DNA from: Terriglobia bacterium
GTDB lineage: Bacteria; Acidobacteriota; Terriglobia; UBA7540
Direction: 5' to 3'
DNA: 14,504 nucleotides
NCBI GenBank assembly: GCA_030040515.1
Contig: JASHTO010000228.1
Coordinates: 1-14,504, forward strand
Part shown: positions 1 through 7,565 of the stretch, piece after piece
How the letters are laid out: each line of letters begins with the position of its first letter
Numbering within the stretch: position 1 is the stretch's first letter
The notes under the pieces: model-generated
Databases searched by the model: none
Told to the model about the DNA's origin: nothing
What the model saw: only the letters and a program-made list of their open reading frames with translations
Made by a program: the position numbers and the translations under genes

Positions 1-245
1 GGTACACCGAAAAGAAGAATGGCCGGAATGCCCAGGTCGCGCGCGCGCTTGGCTTCTTCCACCAAGCAATCAATCGACAGATGATAATTGCCCGGCAGGG
101 AGCTGATTTCTTCGCGGATTCCGTGACCGGGAACTGCGAACAGCGGCCACACAAGGTCGTCTACGGCGACACTGGTTTCACGAACCAGCCGCCGGAATTT
201 ATCGTTCTGTCGTAGTCGTCTTGGTCTTGTTGCCGGAAACGCCAT
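1..245 (-). CDS. hemB: Delta-aminolevulinic acid dehydratase (porphobilinogen synthase), N-terminal part, runs off window
   Basis: Porphobilinogen synthase condenses two 5-aminolevulinate molecules into porphobilinogen in cytosolic tetrapyrrole (heme) synthesis. The first 81 codons are visible and read MAFPATRPRRLRQ, then FRRLVRET, DDLVWPLFAVPGHG, IREEISSLPGNYHLSID, LVEEAKRARDLGIPAILLFGV. These are the characteristic N-terminal arm and first barrel strand of HemB (RxRR..., L-(V/I)-x-P-LF, EEI-S-PG-x-x-x-LS, G-I/V-x-A-x-x-LF). The catalytic lysines and the metal site lie beyond the window. The ATG at 245-243 is preceded by a strong Shine-Dalgarno (AAGGGGAGG) and lies 17 bp after the stop of the ANL gene on the same strand, so the two are probably co-transcribed. 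This is a match by family pattern; the rest of the gene is not seen. Confidence 0.93.
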   Translation of the reverse strand, partial: MAFPATRPRRLRQNDKFRRLVRETSVAVDDLVWPLFAVPGHGIREEISSLPGNYHLSIDCLVEEAKRARDLGIPAILLFGV

Positions 246-262
246 GATCCTCCCCTTTTGGT

Positions 263-1885
263 CTATGCGGCCTCGTGATTCATCAGCCTGCCTACGCCGG
301 GCTTCGCTAAATGGAAAGACATGATTTTGCCGCTTGCTGTCGATATGGGAAATTCGCGAACCATCCGCACCATCCCCGATTGCTTCCACATCTCCGTGCC
401 CGATTGCGCCCAGCCCTTGTCCTCTGCCCGCTTCAGGAGCTTCATAAACGTATTCACGACTTCCGGTCCATTCACGTTTCCAATGCGAGGGCTGACCAAC
501 AACCGAAGTTGCGGTATTCCATTGCCGTCTTCCTGTTCCACCACCTGATAATCCGTGCTCTTTCCGCCGTAGATTTCCGGAAGTTTCTTTTCGATAATCC
601 AGACGAAGTCCGTGTCCACAAAGGTCACACCCTCTCCGGTGAGCTTCTCGTAACTTCGAATATTGCTCAGGCAGGCCCGAAATCCGGCCTGACCAAATGC
701 GCAGCTACACGGGTGCGTGCGGAGGTCCCCGAAATCCCCCATTCCCACGTTCAAAAGCAATTTCGGCGATTCGTAGAGAAGGCTCGTGAACAGATAAGAA
801 TCAAGAGTTGTCTCGCAATATGGAACCTTCACCTGGTGAGTGATGATCGCGGTGGTGTCCTGGTAAAGGTGACAATGGTCGCTTTGGGAACTGGGCATGT
901 TGCACCCGGCAGCGATCACTCCGGCTTCCGAAATACCATAGACAGGAACGGCGGAGGCGCCCGCCGATGCGATCTCCTTCTTCTTCTGAGAGGTGAGGGG
1001 CTCTCCGGTCACCAGGAACTTGGTTCCTTTAATGTTCAGTCCCGCCTCGGCGGCAGCGATGCACACCCTTACGGCCGAGGCGGCGAAGGTGTAAATAACA
1101 CATTGCGAATGCGACTCAAGCGTCTGCGCAGCCCACGCCGCCACGGTCCGGGCTTCGTTCAAACCGACGTACTCGGCCTCTGCCAGTTGACTGCCGCAGA
1201 GTCTGCTGAGCGCAAAGAGCAGTTTCTTCCCCCACTTCCTTTCGAACCCGATCGTCAGCTTGTCTTCGTCTACTTGCGAAAACCATCGCCGGACGGGGTT
1301 GCCGATGTGGGAAAACCGCAGGCTGGAATTGATGCCGGGCGCACCGGGAAATACCGGGAACCAATTCGCCACGGGAGCCTTTAAACAACCATGGATGTCC
1401 AGCAACAAGGCATCGTAGAGGGATCTTTGGTGCAGGTAATCGAAATCGATCCGAATCCGTGTACCCTCGCTTCGCGTTGCACCGCTGCGAACCTCGTAGA
1501 CATAAGACAAGAAGGGGTTATCGAACAGCCCGGGCTCGCACCGGAATTCGCCGCCATTGCGTTTTACCGATTCCCGCCCCTTAAACTCCTCGACGGTGAA
1601 ATAGACTCCTTCGCGCTCGAGGGTGCGCAAGCTCGCTTCAATGCCCTCCTTCGAAACCCACGCCTTGAGGTCCTGAAAGCTGATCTTCCTGGGCTGAAGC
1701 AGTTTCAAATAAGGACTTCGCGCGTATCGGTATATTCCGTTCTCGACAAAATTCAAAAAGTTTTCCTCGCGGGCCGCCATCCGTTTCTTCAGAAGAGTCC
1801 GCGCGGCCGCAACCGCTTCCTCCGGCTGCATTTTAGCTTTGGCAAACTTTCGAACCCCATTAAGAAAGCGAATATATTTCCCCAT
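263..1885 (-). CDS. Phenylacetate-CoA ligase / CapK-like adenylate-forming (ANL) enzyme
   Basis: A 540-residue protein of the ANL superfamily, closest in layout to the PaaK/coenzyme F390 synthetase/CapK group. It probably activates a carboxylate as an acyl-adenylate and passes it to a thiol or other acceptor. Visible motifs are a phosphate-binding loop SGATRSEGT (about 134-142), the A5-type motif YGISEAG (316-322), a GMGDFGDLRTHPCSC segment (381-395) where PaaK proteins have G-D...CxCG, and a C-terminal ASGK with K520 in place of the A10 lysine. An N-terminal extension of about 115 residues precedes the adenylation core. The substrate cannot be read from the sequence. Relatives often sit in polysaccharide or envelope clusters, and the FemAB-like gene upstream fits that. 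The ATG at 1885 has GAAGGGGAT upstream. A 42-bp element shared with the FemAB-like gene lies 233 nt upstream. hemB follows after 17 bp. Confidence 0.8.
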   Translation of the reverse strand: MGKYIRFLNGVRKFAKAKMQPEEAVAAARTLLKKRMAAREENFLNFVENGIYRYARSPYLKLLQPRKISFQDLKAWVSKEGIEASLRTLEREGVYFTVEEFKGRESVKRNGGEFRCEPGLFDNPFLSYVYEVRSGATRSEGTRIRIDFDYLHQRSLYDALLLDIHGCLKAPVANWFPVFPGAPGINSSLRFSHIGNPVRRWFSQVDEDKLTIGFERKWGKKLLFALSRLCGSQLAEAEYVGLNEARTVAAWAAQTLESHSQCVIYTFAASAVRVCIAAAEAGLNIKGTKFLVTGEPLTSQKKKEIASAGASAVPVYGISEAGVIAAGCNMPSSQSDHCHLYQDTTAIITHQVKVPYCETTLDSYLFTSLLYESPKLLLNVGMGDFGDLRTHPCSCAFGQAGFRACLSNIRSYEKLTGEGVTFVDTDFVWIIEKKLPEIYGGKSTDYQVVEQEDGNGIPQLRLLVSPRIGNVNGPEVVNTFMKLLKRAEDKGWAQSGTEMWKQSGMVRMVREFPISTASGKIMSFHLAKPGVGRLMNHEAA

Positions 1886-2333
1886 TGGTATCCAGATCCC
1901 CTTCGAATGTTCGCGTATCCTCTGCTTTCAGGAATTGCTGCGCGTCTTGCCCCAAGACCTTTCACCACGTGATCGAAATTCGGAAAAAAACCATGTATTC
2001 ATTAATCCCCTGCGGCGCCGGGAATTCATCGCACCGGTCAACCTGACCGAAGCCGAAAACTGATGTCCAAACCCACGCCTCCTTACAGGATTATTTTCAC
2101 GGCTCGCTGCGTTCGGAACAATGCACCGTTCGTACTAGACAAATAGTCCTTTGGTGCCAAGCCAAATGGCCAACTCGCAACCTTTGATTTGTTCCTGGCA
2201 TCAACATTCAATAGAATCAACCCGTTTCTTCAGGGGGTCCTTCACCTCTTTTTTCTTTCGAAACAACAAATTCAAGATTGCTTATGCCGCTTGGGCGCGC
2301 CTGGAGTGCGCTATGAAGAGAATCGCGTATCCA
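1886..2333. other. Non-coding region upstream of the ANL gene
   Basis: This 448-bp stretch has no convincing gene on either strand. It carries the first copy of the duplicated regulatory element (2119-2160) and its AAAATAA box (2091-2097). Between the box and the ANL start lie about 200 nt that would be a long 5' leader. The leader begins with a perfect AAGGAGG (2078-2084 on the minus strand), followed 7 nt later by a 10-codon TTG ORF (2070-2038). The remainder, 2161-2333, holds the 3' flank of the FemAB-like gene. I see no clear intrinsic terminator there: no GC-rich stem followed by a U tract on the minus strand. Confidence 0.6.
2091..2160 (-). promoter_or_regulatory. Duplicated promoter/operator element, copy 1 (upstream of ANL gene)
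   Basis: On the minus strand a 42-bp element (2160-2119) starts TTGGCACC, continues with AAAGGACTATTTG and TAGTACGAACGG, and ends GCATTG. Then come 21 nt of unrelated sequence and the box AAAATAATCCTGT (2097-2085). The same arrangement with the same spacing occurs at 3769-3700. Within the element, ACTA/TAGT steps recur, which resembles closely spaced half-sites for a dimeric DNA-binding protein. I infer an activator or repressor site next to a -10-like box; the transcription start would then be near 2084. The regulator is not identified. Confidence 0.6.
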
Positions 2334-3476
2334 CTAACCCATGTGCGGGTACAGGAGCCTGCCCGCCGCGGCAAGAAGAGGGGAGGGTGTGTGTCGAAAA
2401 ATTTTTCCGGCGATACTCTGCCATTTCCCGCTGGTTAGACCGTCGGCCACACCCTGCGGCTTGGGAAACCGTAAATACGTCACCGGAGTGCGCTGCGCTC
2501 CCAGACGGTCCTTAAACGCAATCAATCCAGGGTTTTCGAAATCCGAGCGGCCCAAGTCCAATTCTCGGAGGCCCCACGACTTGGCCTCGATAATGATTCT
2601 CCAAAACAGCCAGGGAGTACCGCCGAACTTCGCCAGCTCCGGGTCCGAGCACCCATACTTGTAGATGATCGTTTGGCGATGAATAACGGTAATAATGCTG
2701 GCCACCGGACGTCCGGCGTGCATTGCCACTCTGACCTGCAGTGAGGGACCCAGAATTTGGGAAAGATTCAAGAACCACATGAAAGGCTGCGGGGGCAGAC
2801 CGTGTTTCCGGCGCGTTTTGGTGAAGAGACGATAGAAGATCTTCAAGAGCTCTGGCGAACTGCCCTCCCGATATTCCAACCCCTCCTTTTCAGCGCGTTT
2901 AATCTTCCTTCGAATGCAATCCTTGTGCATGGACGAATGCAAAGCCGCGATTCTTGGGGAAAGATCCAGAGAATGAAAGCAATACTGCTTGTCAGGTACC
3001 AACCACTGCGGGGCATCGGGGAAAGTCCGGCGCGGCCTCAGTTCGGTGTATCGCCATCCCTCTTTCTGAAATTTCCCTACCAGCCTGCCCATCAAGCCGG
3101 CCAGGGCGCCCTCCCCATCGAATAAGGGGTCGCAATGGTCGGAGAAAGGCAACGAAACCATGCGGCGACCGGTGAGCCAGCTCTCGACCCGGCAGAATAC
3201 CAAGCCATTGCTCAGATCATGCCCCCGCGGCGACGTCGTATACGCCACCGGCGTCCATCCATAAGTTCGTTTGAGCGCCTCCAGCCACGCCTGCGAATGG
3301 TAAAAGCTCGCGTGGGGATGACGAGCTACGAGTTCACTCCAACGAGGGTCGCTGATTGGATCCACTTCATATAATGACGCTCCCCGGGATTTCACTTCAG
3401 CCGGGGAGGCTATCAACACGTCGGGCCGATCAAGAAGTTCTTGCCCCTTTTCGTCGTCCCCTATTACCAAGCGCAT
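2334..3476 (-). CDS. FemAB-like / BioF2-like GNAT-fold acyltransferase
   Basis: A 380-residue soluble protein with the tandem GNAT-fold layout of the FemAB family. Some members transfer aminoacyl groups to peptidoglycan precursors, and many uncharacterised relatives sit in exopolysaccharide or PEP-CTERM/exosortase loci. The first half (about 40-170) contains ASFYHSQAWLEALKRTYGW and SLPFSDHCDPLF, typical of the first subdomain. The second half (about 185-335) contains IRRKIKRAEKEGLEY, the buried strands VRVAMHAGRPVASII and YKYGCSDPELAKFGGTPWLFW, and ELDLGRSDFENPGLIAFKDRLGA, the usual closing motif of these proteins. I chose the ATG at 3476 because GGGGAA lies 6 nt upstream. A GTG at 3515 would add 13 residues but has a poorly spaced ribosome site. 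The donor and acceptor cannot be deduced. The promoter region carries the same 42-bp element as the ANL gene, which links the two. Confidence 0.78.
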   Translation of the reverse strand: MRLVIGDDEKGQELLDRPDVLIASPAEVKSRGASLYEVDPISDPRWSELVARHPHASFYHSQAWLEALKRTYGWTPVAYTTSPRGHDLSNGLVFCRVESWLTGRRMVSLPFSDHCDPLFDGEGALAGLMGRLVGKFQKEGWRYTELRPRRTFPDAPQWLVPDKQYCFHSLDLSPRIAALHSSMHKDCIRRKIKRAEKEGLEYREGSSPELLKIFYRLFTKTRRKHGLPPQPFMWFLNLSQILGPSLQVRVAMHAGRPVASIITVIHRQTIIYKYGCSDPELAKFGGTPWLFWRIIIEAKSWGLRELDLGRSDFENPGLIAFKDRLGAQRTPVTYLRFPKPQGVADGLTSGKWQSIAGKIFRHTPSPLLAAAGRLLYPHMG

Positions 3477-3880
3477 GCTGGATTCCCCGAGTGGTCTGTA
3501 TCCGGCGCCAACCACGGTTCCCTGGGGTCGTAGTGCCTGCTTTCGCTTATCCGCTCGATGTTCCCCCGGGCCTTAATCTTTAATCGCCTCGATGGGTCCG
3601 CTTTCTTGGTTGCTATCGCATTGCGCCGCCGTCAATCAGCGGATCTGCCCTCCGGCTATAAGAAGGGGGCAAATTCAAATCACCTATTCCGTGACAGAGT
3701 TATTTTGATTGCGCATTCTCCATGCGGCAATGCGCCGTTCGTACTAGGCAAATAGTCCTTTAGTGCCAATTCTTTTGAATTTTCTAACCTTCGGTTTTTA
3801 ATAGGGGTTCGCGGTGAAATTGCATCGAACGAGGCGGGGTTAATTCCGGGGATGGGCGCAAGAACCCTTTGAGCTTCCGG
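3477..3880. other. Non-coding region upstream of the FemAB-like gene
   Basis: About 400 bp without a supportable gene. It contains the second copy of the 42-bp element and its AAAATAA box (3700-3769), then a probable 5' leader of about 215 nt running to the FemAB-like start. The outer part (3770-3880) separates this promoter from the stop of the ABC permease. A tiny AACC-TTC-GGTT stem followed by Ts (3787-3802) reads on the plus strand, where no gene ends, so I do not call it a terminator. Confidence 0.55.
3700..3769 (-). promoter_or_regulatory. Duplicated promoter/operator element, copy 2 (upstream of FemAB-like gene)
   Basis: The 42-bp element at 3769-3728 (minus strand) differs from copy 1 at only three positions, all transitions. 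After exactly 21 nt of unrelated sequence comes AAAATAACTCTGT (3706-3694), matching the copy-1 box AAAATAATCCTGT except at two central bases. Conservation of element, spacing and box with a diverged spacer points to function rather than recent duplication. Regulator and sigma factor are unknown. The TTGGCAC start resembles a sigma54 -24 box, but no GC -12 box lies at the required distance. Confidence 0.6.
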
Positions 3881-5104
3881 CTAAGTCCAACGAAACCAGC
3901 GCAAGGCCAGCAGATACGAGAGAATCCCCCAGGCACCCATTACCAATAGGCGTACGGCTTGGTGGGTAAGCGGTTGGCCTTCCAGAATGGCTGCGCGCAG
4001 GGCGTCGTTCAGCGCCGTAAGAGGGAGCGCTTTGATGAAGGGTTGAAGGAAGGCAGGAAATCGTTCATAGGAGAAGAACACTCCGGAAAGAATCCACATG
4101 GGCATCATGACCAGATTGATGAGCCCGCTAACCGACTCAATTTTTTGCGCGCGACTGGCTGTGAGCAGCCCCACGCCGCCGAAACACAGCGCTCCCAGCG
4201 AGCTGATGATGAGAATGGACGTCCAGGAACCCACGATGCGCATGTGAAAAGCTACCGCGCCGAACCCCAAGAGCAGAACCAGCTCGATCACCATCAGGAC
4301 AAGCCGGCTGCTGGCCAGAGCCAGTAGAAAATCACTGCGGCGCATGGGGCTGGCCACGAAACGCTTCAGGAGCTTGCGCTGTCGCATGTCGACCAGGGCA
4401 AATCCGATTCCCCACATGCCGGAGTTCATGAGGTTCATCCCCAGCAATCCGGGAATCAAGAAGTCGATATAACGGCTGCCTGGCTCATTGGACACATAGC
4501 TGACAGTGGGGATGCTGTTCTTCCGTCCTGCCGCGGTCTGCAGGCTGTTATCCGTAACGGCTCTGGCCAGCACACTCTCTGGACGGGCCGGGTCGTAATA
4601 GTAATCGAAGCCGTCGGTTCGCGGCAGTATGATGAGGTCGTATTTTCCGAGGCGAAACTCATTGAAGGCTTCCGCGCGGGGAACTACCTCCGCGCGCGCC
4701 TTCCCCGCCGCAGCCGTCGCGCGAAGCAGTTTCATGGTTTTCGCAGCCTCGGGCACGTCGACCACCGCCACGCGGCATACGTCAGCCGGCTTGTTGCGAA
4801 ATGCAATTCCCAGTCCCAGGGCCAGCAAAATCGGGAAGACAAACACCCAAAAAACTACCTCCGGCTCGCGGTACATTTCTTTAAGGCGCGCCGACAGCAG
4901 CATTCCGTAGGCCTTCCAGCGGCCGTTATCTGGCGGGACGGATAACATCATCTTTGCGTGACCGGCTGATCCGGGGTCGGCAACGAGACCTTTGTTTGTG
5001 GAACCAGATATCGGCCTTTTTCCCGCCGCTAAAGAACCGTCGCTGACCGGCGTTTCAATTTTCAGTTGCTGAGGGTCGATATTGCCCTGATTTGCTTTGT
5101 TCAT
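3881..5104 (-). CDS. ABC-2 type transporter permease
   Basis: The membrane subunit of an exporter that pairs with the ATPase encoded just upstream. At 407 residues it has the ABC2_membrane layout. TM1 is at about 83-102 (VVFWVFVFPILLALGLGI). An extracytoplasmic domain of about 100 residues follows, with paired tyrosines and FLIPGLLGMNLMNSGMWG. The signature cytoplasmic loop is RQRKLLKRFVASPMRRSDFL (241-260), and about five further TM segments run to residue 402. The substrate is not evident; relatives export drugs, polyketides, lipids or proteins. The first 60 residues are hydrophilic and Gly/Ser/Pro-rich, unusual for the family, so an internal start such as M52/M53 or M68 is possible. The gap to the ATPase stop is 29 bp, so the two genes form an operon with ATPase first. 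It ends 112 bp before the promoter element of the next gene. Confidence 0.9.
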   Translation of the reverse strand: MNKANQGNIDPQQLKIETPVSDGSLAAGKRPISGSTNKGLVADPGSAGHAKMMLSVPPDNGRWKAYGMLLSARLKEMYREPEVVFWVFVFPILLALGLGIAFRNKPADVCRVAVVDVPEAAKTMKLLRATAAAGKARAEVVPRAEAFNEFRLGKYDLIILPRTDGFDYYYDPARPESVLARAVTDNSLQTAAGRKNSIPTVSYVSNEPGSRYIDFLIPGLLGMNLMNSGMWGIGFALVDMRQRKLLKRFVASPMRRSDFLLALASSRLVLMVIELVLLLGFGAVAFHMRIVGSWTSILIISSLGALCFGGVGLLTASRAQKIESVSGLINLVMMPMWILSGVFFSYERFPAFLQPFIKALPLTALNDALRAAILEGQPLTHQAVRLLVMGAWGILSYLLALRWFRWT

Positions 5105-5133
5105 TCGATCACCGGAGCTCCCTTGCGGTATCC

Positions 5134-6063
<930 letters not shown>

Positions 6064-6070
6064 GGTCCGC

Positions 6071-6076
6071 ATCATA
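6071..6076 (-). promoter_or_regulatory. Possible -10 box for a leaderless ABC transporter transcript
   Basis: On the minus strand TATGAT is followed by 7 nt and then the ATG at 6063, so a start at the usual distance would fall on or next to the A of the start codon. No good Shine-Dalgarno lies before this ATG. The -35 region (TTCCCC, 17 bp upstream) is poor. Inference from spacing only. Confidence 0.3.
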
Positions 6077-6106
6077 GCGGATTGCAGCGCGTGGGGGAAC
6101 TCACTT

Positions 6107-6164
6107 CTCCCCTCGCCTGACCGGGCAGGTCCCTCGGGACTTCGCGGGCTCTGCCCTCCCCTGA
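6107..6164. repeat. GC-rich palindromic intergenic repeat
   Basis: The core is GTCCC-TC-GGGAC (6129-6140), a perfect 5-bp stem with a 2-nt loop. It is flanked by GGGCAG (6123-6128) and its complement CTGCCC (6151-6156). Outside these are two direct near-copies, CCCCTCGCCTGACC and CCCTCCCCTGACCC. It lies between the divergent ABC and dehydrogenase operons and resembles a small dispersed fold-back repeat. Confidence 0.5.
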
Positions 6165-6203
6165 CCCCCATTTCTGTCATCAAGAGCTCTACGAGTTCTG
6201 ATG

Positions 6204-6232
6204 TTGGCTCACCATTCCGATTGGAGTAGGAT
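6204..6232 (+). promoter_or_regulatory. Weak candidate sigma70-type promoter for the dehydrogenase
   Basis: TTGGCT (6204-6209), a 17-bp spacer and TAGGAT (6227-6232) sit 51 nt before the start of the short-chain dehydrogenase. Each box matches the consensus at only four of six positions, so this is a candidate by spacing and location only. Confidence 0.25.
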
Positions 6233-6283
6233 GCTGCCTGTGAAATTGCGAAGCAAACCTTAAGAATCGATGAGGAGGCTGGA

Positions 6284-7039
6284 ATGATCCTGAAGGGCCA
6301 AGTGGCATTGATTACGGGCGCTTCGAGCGGAATCGGCCGGGCAACGGCGGAGCTTTTCGCGCGCGAGGGAGCCAGGGTGGGAGTGAATTATTTGAAGAAC
6401 CAGAAGGGCGCGGAGGAAGCGGTGGAAGTCATCCGCACGGCGGGTGGCGAGGCTATAGCGGTTCGCGCCGACGTCACACGCAGCGCGGAAGTGCAATCGC
6501 TGGTTGCGGCAGTGCACAGAGCCTGGGGGCGAATCGATATCCTGATCAACAACGCCGGCGACTTAATCGCCCGCCGCACTCTGAAGGACATGACGGAAGA
6601 GTATTGGGATCAGATCATGGACCTGAACATGAAAAGCGTTTTCCTGTGCACGCAAGCCGTGTGGCAGGAGATGGCAGCGCGCAAGAGTGGTTACATCGTG
6701 AACGTCAGCTCCATTGCGGGGCGAAACGGCGGCGGCGTGGGCGCGGCGGCCTATGCAGCGGCCAAGGGCGGATTGCTGACCTACACCAAGGGCCTTGCCA
6801 AGGAACTTGCGCCGCACGGAATCCGGGTAAATGGCATCGCACCGGGAGTGATCGCCACACCCTATCACGAGCGGTACAGCCCGCCTGAAGTGATGGCGAA
6901 ATTCGTTGCCAATATTCCCGTGGGCCGCGCCGGAACGGCCGAAGAGATCGCCGACGTGATTCTGTTTCTCGTCTCCCCCGCCGCGCGCTACATGCTGGGC
7001 GAAACGGTTGAGGTGAACGGGGGATTGTTGATGGACTGA
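6284..7039 (+). CDS. Short-chain dehydrogenase/reductase, FabG-like (3-oxoacyl-ACP reductase family)
   Basis: A cytosolic NAD(P)H-dependent oxidoreductase of 251 residues, the usual length of classical SDRs. It has the cofactor motif TGASSGIG (11-18), the NNAG motif (89-92), structural N115 in DLNMKSVF, and the catalytic S143-Y157-K161 set in VNVSSIAGR...AYAAAKGG. GIRVNGIAPGVIATP follows, and the C-terminal EVNGGLLMD replaces the common VDGG. The family resemblance is to FabG, but the gene is isolated from other fatty-acid genes and SDRs of this type reduce many substrates, so the true substrate is open. The start is secure: GAGGAGG at 6272-6278 precedes the ATG by 5 nt. It is convergent with the response regulator at 7143 and divergent from the ABC exporter. 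Confidence 0.92.
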   Translation: MILKGQVALITGASSGIGRATAELFAREGARVGVNYLKNQKGAEEAVEVIRTAGGEAIAVRADVTRSAEVQSLVAAVHRAWGRIDILINNAGDLIARRTLKDMTEEYWDQIMDLNMKSVFLCTQAVWQEMAARKSGYIVNVSSIAGRNGGGVGAAAYAAAKGGLLTYTKGLAKELAPHGIRVNGIAPGVIATPYHERYSPPEVMAKFVANIPVGRAGTAEEIADVILFLVSPAARYMLGETVEVNGGLLMD

Positions 7040-7142
7040 AATTATCGGATGGCGGGTTGATCCGCCGATCGGGCGGTGTTAAGGATTCGTAGCGGGGAAG
7101 ACCTGGAACCCACCCGTGGCGCGCCTGGGGCCGAATGCCCGG

Positions 7143-7565
7143 CTAGCGCCGAACACCGGTCATTTCGTTGATTTTGGCGACGAGAAGGTTGGGATCGTAA
7201 ATTGGTTTTTCGAGGTAAGCGTTGGCCCCGGAGGCGGCCATCATGCGCTGTCGGTCACCTTCCATGGCGTGGGCGGTGGCGAGGAGAATGGGCAGCGAGT
7301 GGCCTGCGGGGATGGCGCGAATCAATTGCGCGAGTTCCAGGCCGTCAATGGGCTGGCCGCGATAACGGCAGTTGCGCAGGGAGACGTCCAACACCAGAGC
7401 ATCGAAGGACGAACTGGTAACCTGGGCGAGAATGGAATCCACATCCTCGCTGCAAGTAACCTGAAAGCCGCCGGCGCGCTCGAGCGACAGGCGATAGAAC
7501 TTGGCTACCAGCGGATTGTCTTCCACCACCAGAACTCGAAGCATGCGGGTCGATTCAAAATTCAA
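7143..7565 (-). CDS. Single-domain response regulator (receiver only)
   Basis: A 140-residue CheY-like protein with no output domain, so it probably acts by protein-protein contact or phosphorelay. Acidic residues E15/D16 (VLVVEDN), phospho-acceptor D60 (ALVLDVSL), T97 (LLATAHA) and K120 (YLEKP) are all present. The loop after D60 is longer than usual (RNCRYRGQPIDGLE). The TTG start at 7565 overlaps the stop of the hybrid kinase by 3 nt (TTGA), implying translational coupling. An ATG at 7544 is an alternative start that would remove seven residues. It is most likely the partner of the heme-globin hybrid kinase just upstream, possibly receiving phosphate from it. Confidence 0.9.
   Translation of the reverse strand: MNFESTRMLRVLVVEDNPLVAKFYRLSLERAGGFQVTCSEDVDSILAQVTSSSFDALVLDVSLRNCRYRGQPIDGLELAQLIRAIPAGHSLPILLATAHAMEGDRQRMMAASGANAYLEKPIYDPNLLVAKINEMTGVRR

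Noticed and set aside
311..1384. Long plus-strand open frame (357 codons) opposite the ANL gene
   Set aside because: The predicted protein is Arg/His/Pro-rich with no family signature, while the minus strand has P-loop, YGISEAG and ASGK motifs and a good ribosome site.
1391..1972. Plus-strand open frame of 193 codons
   Set aside because: It overlaps the N-terminal third of the ANL gene antisense and runs into the promoter region; no recognisable domain.
2119..2160. TTGGCAC in the 42-bp element read as a sigma54 -24 box
   Set aside because: The next TTGC lies 18 bp from GG to GC instead of the 12 bp required, in both copies.
3787..3802. Small AACC-TTC-GGTTTTT stem-loop with a T run
   Set aside because: A 4-bp stem on the plus strand where no gene ends; the flanking genes are all on the minus strand.
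7044..7070. Possible terminator hairpin (GGCGG-GTTGAT-CCGCC) between the convergent dehydrogenase and response regulator genes
   Set aside because: Only a 5-bp uninterrupted stem, with no T tract on either side.
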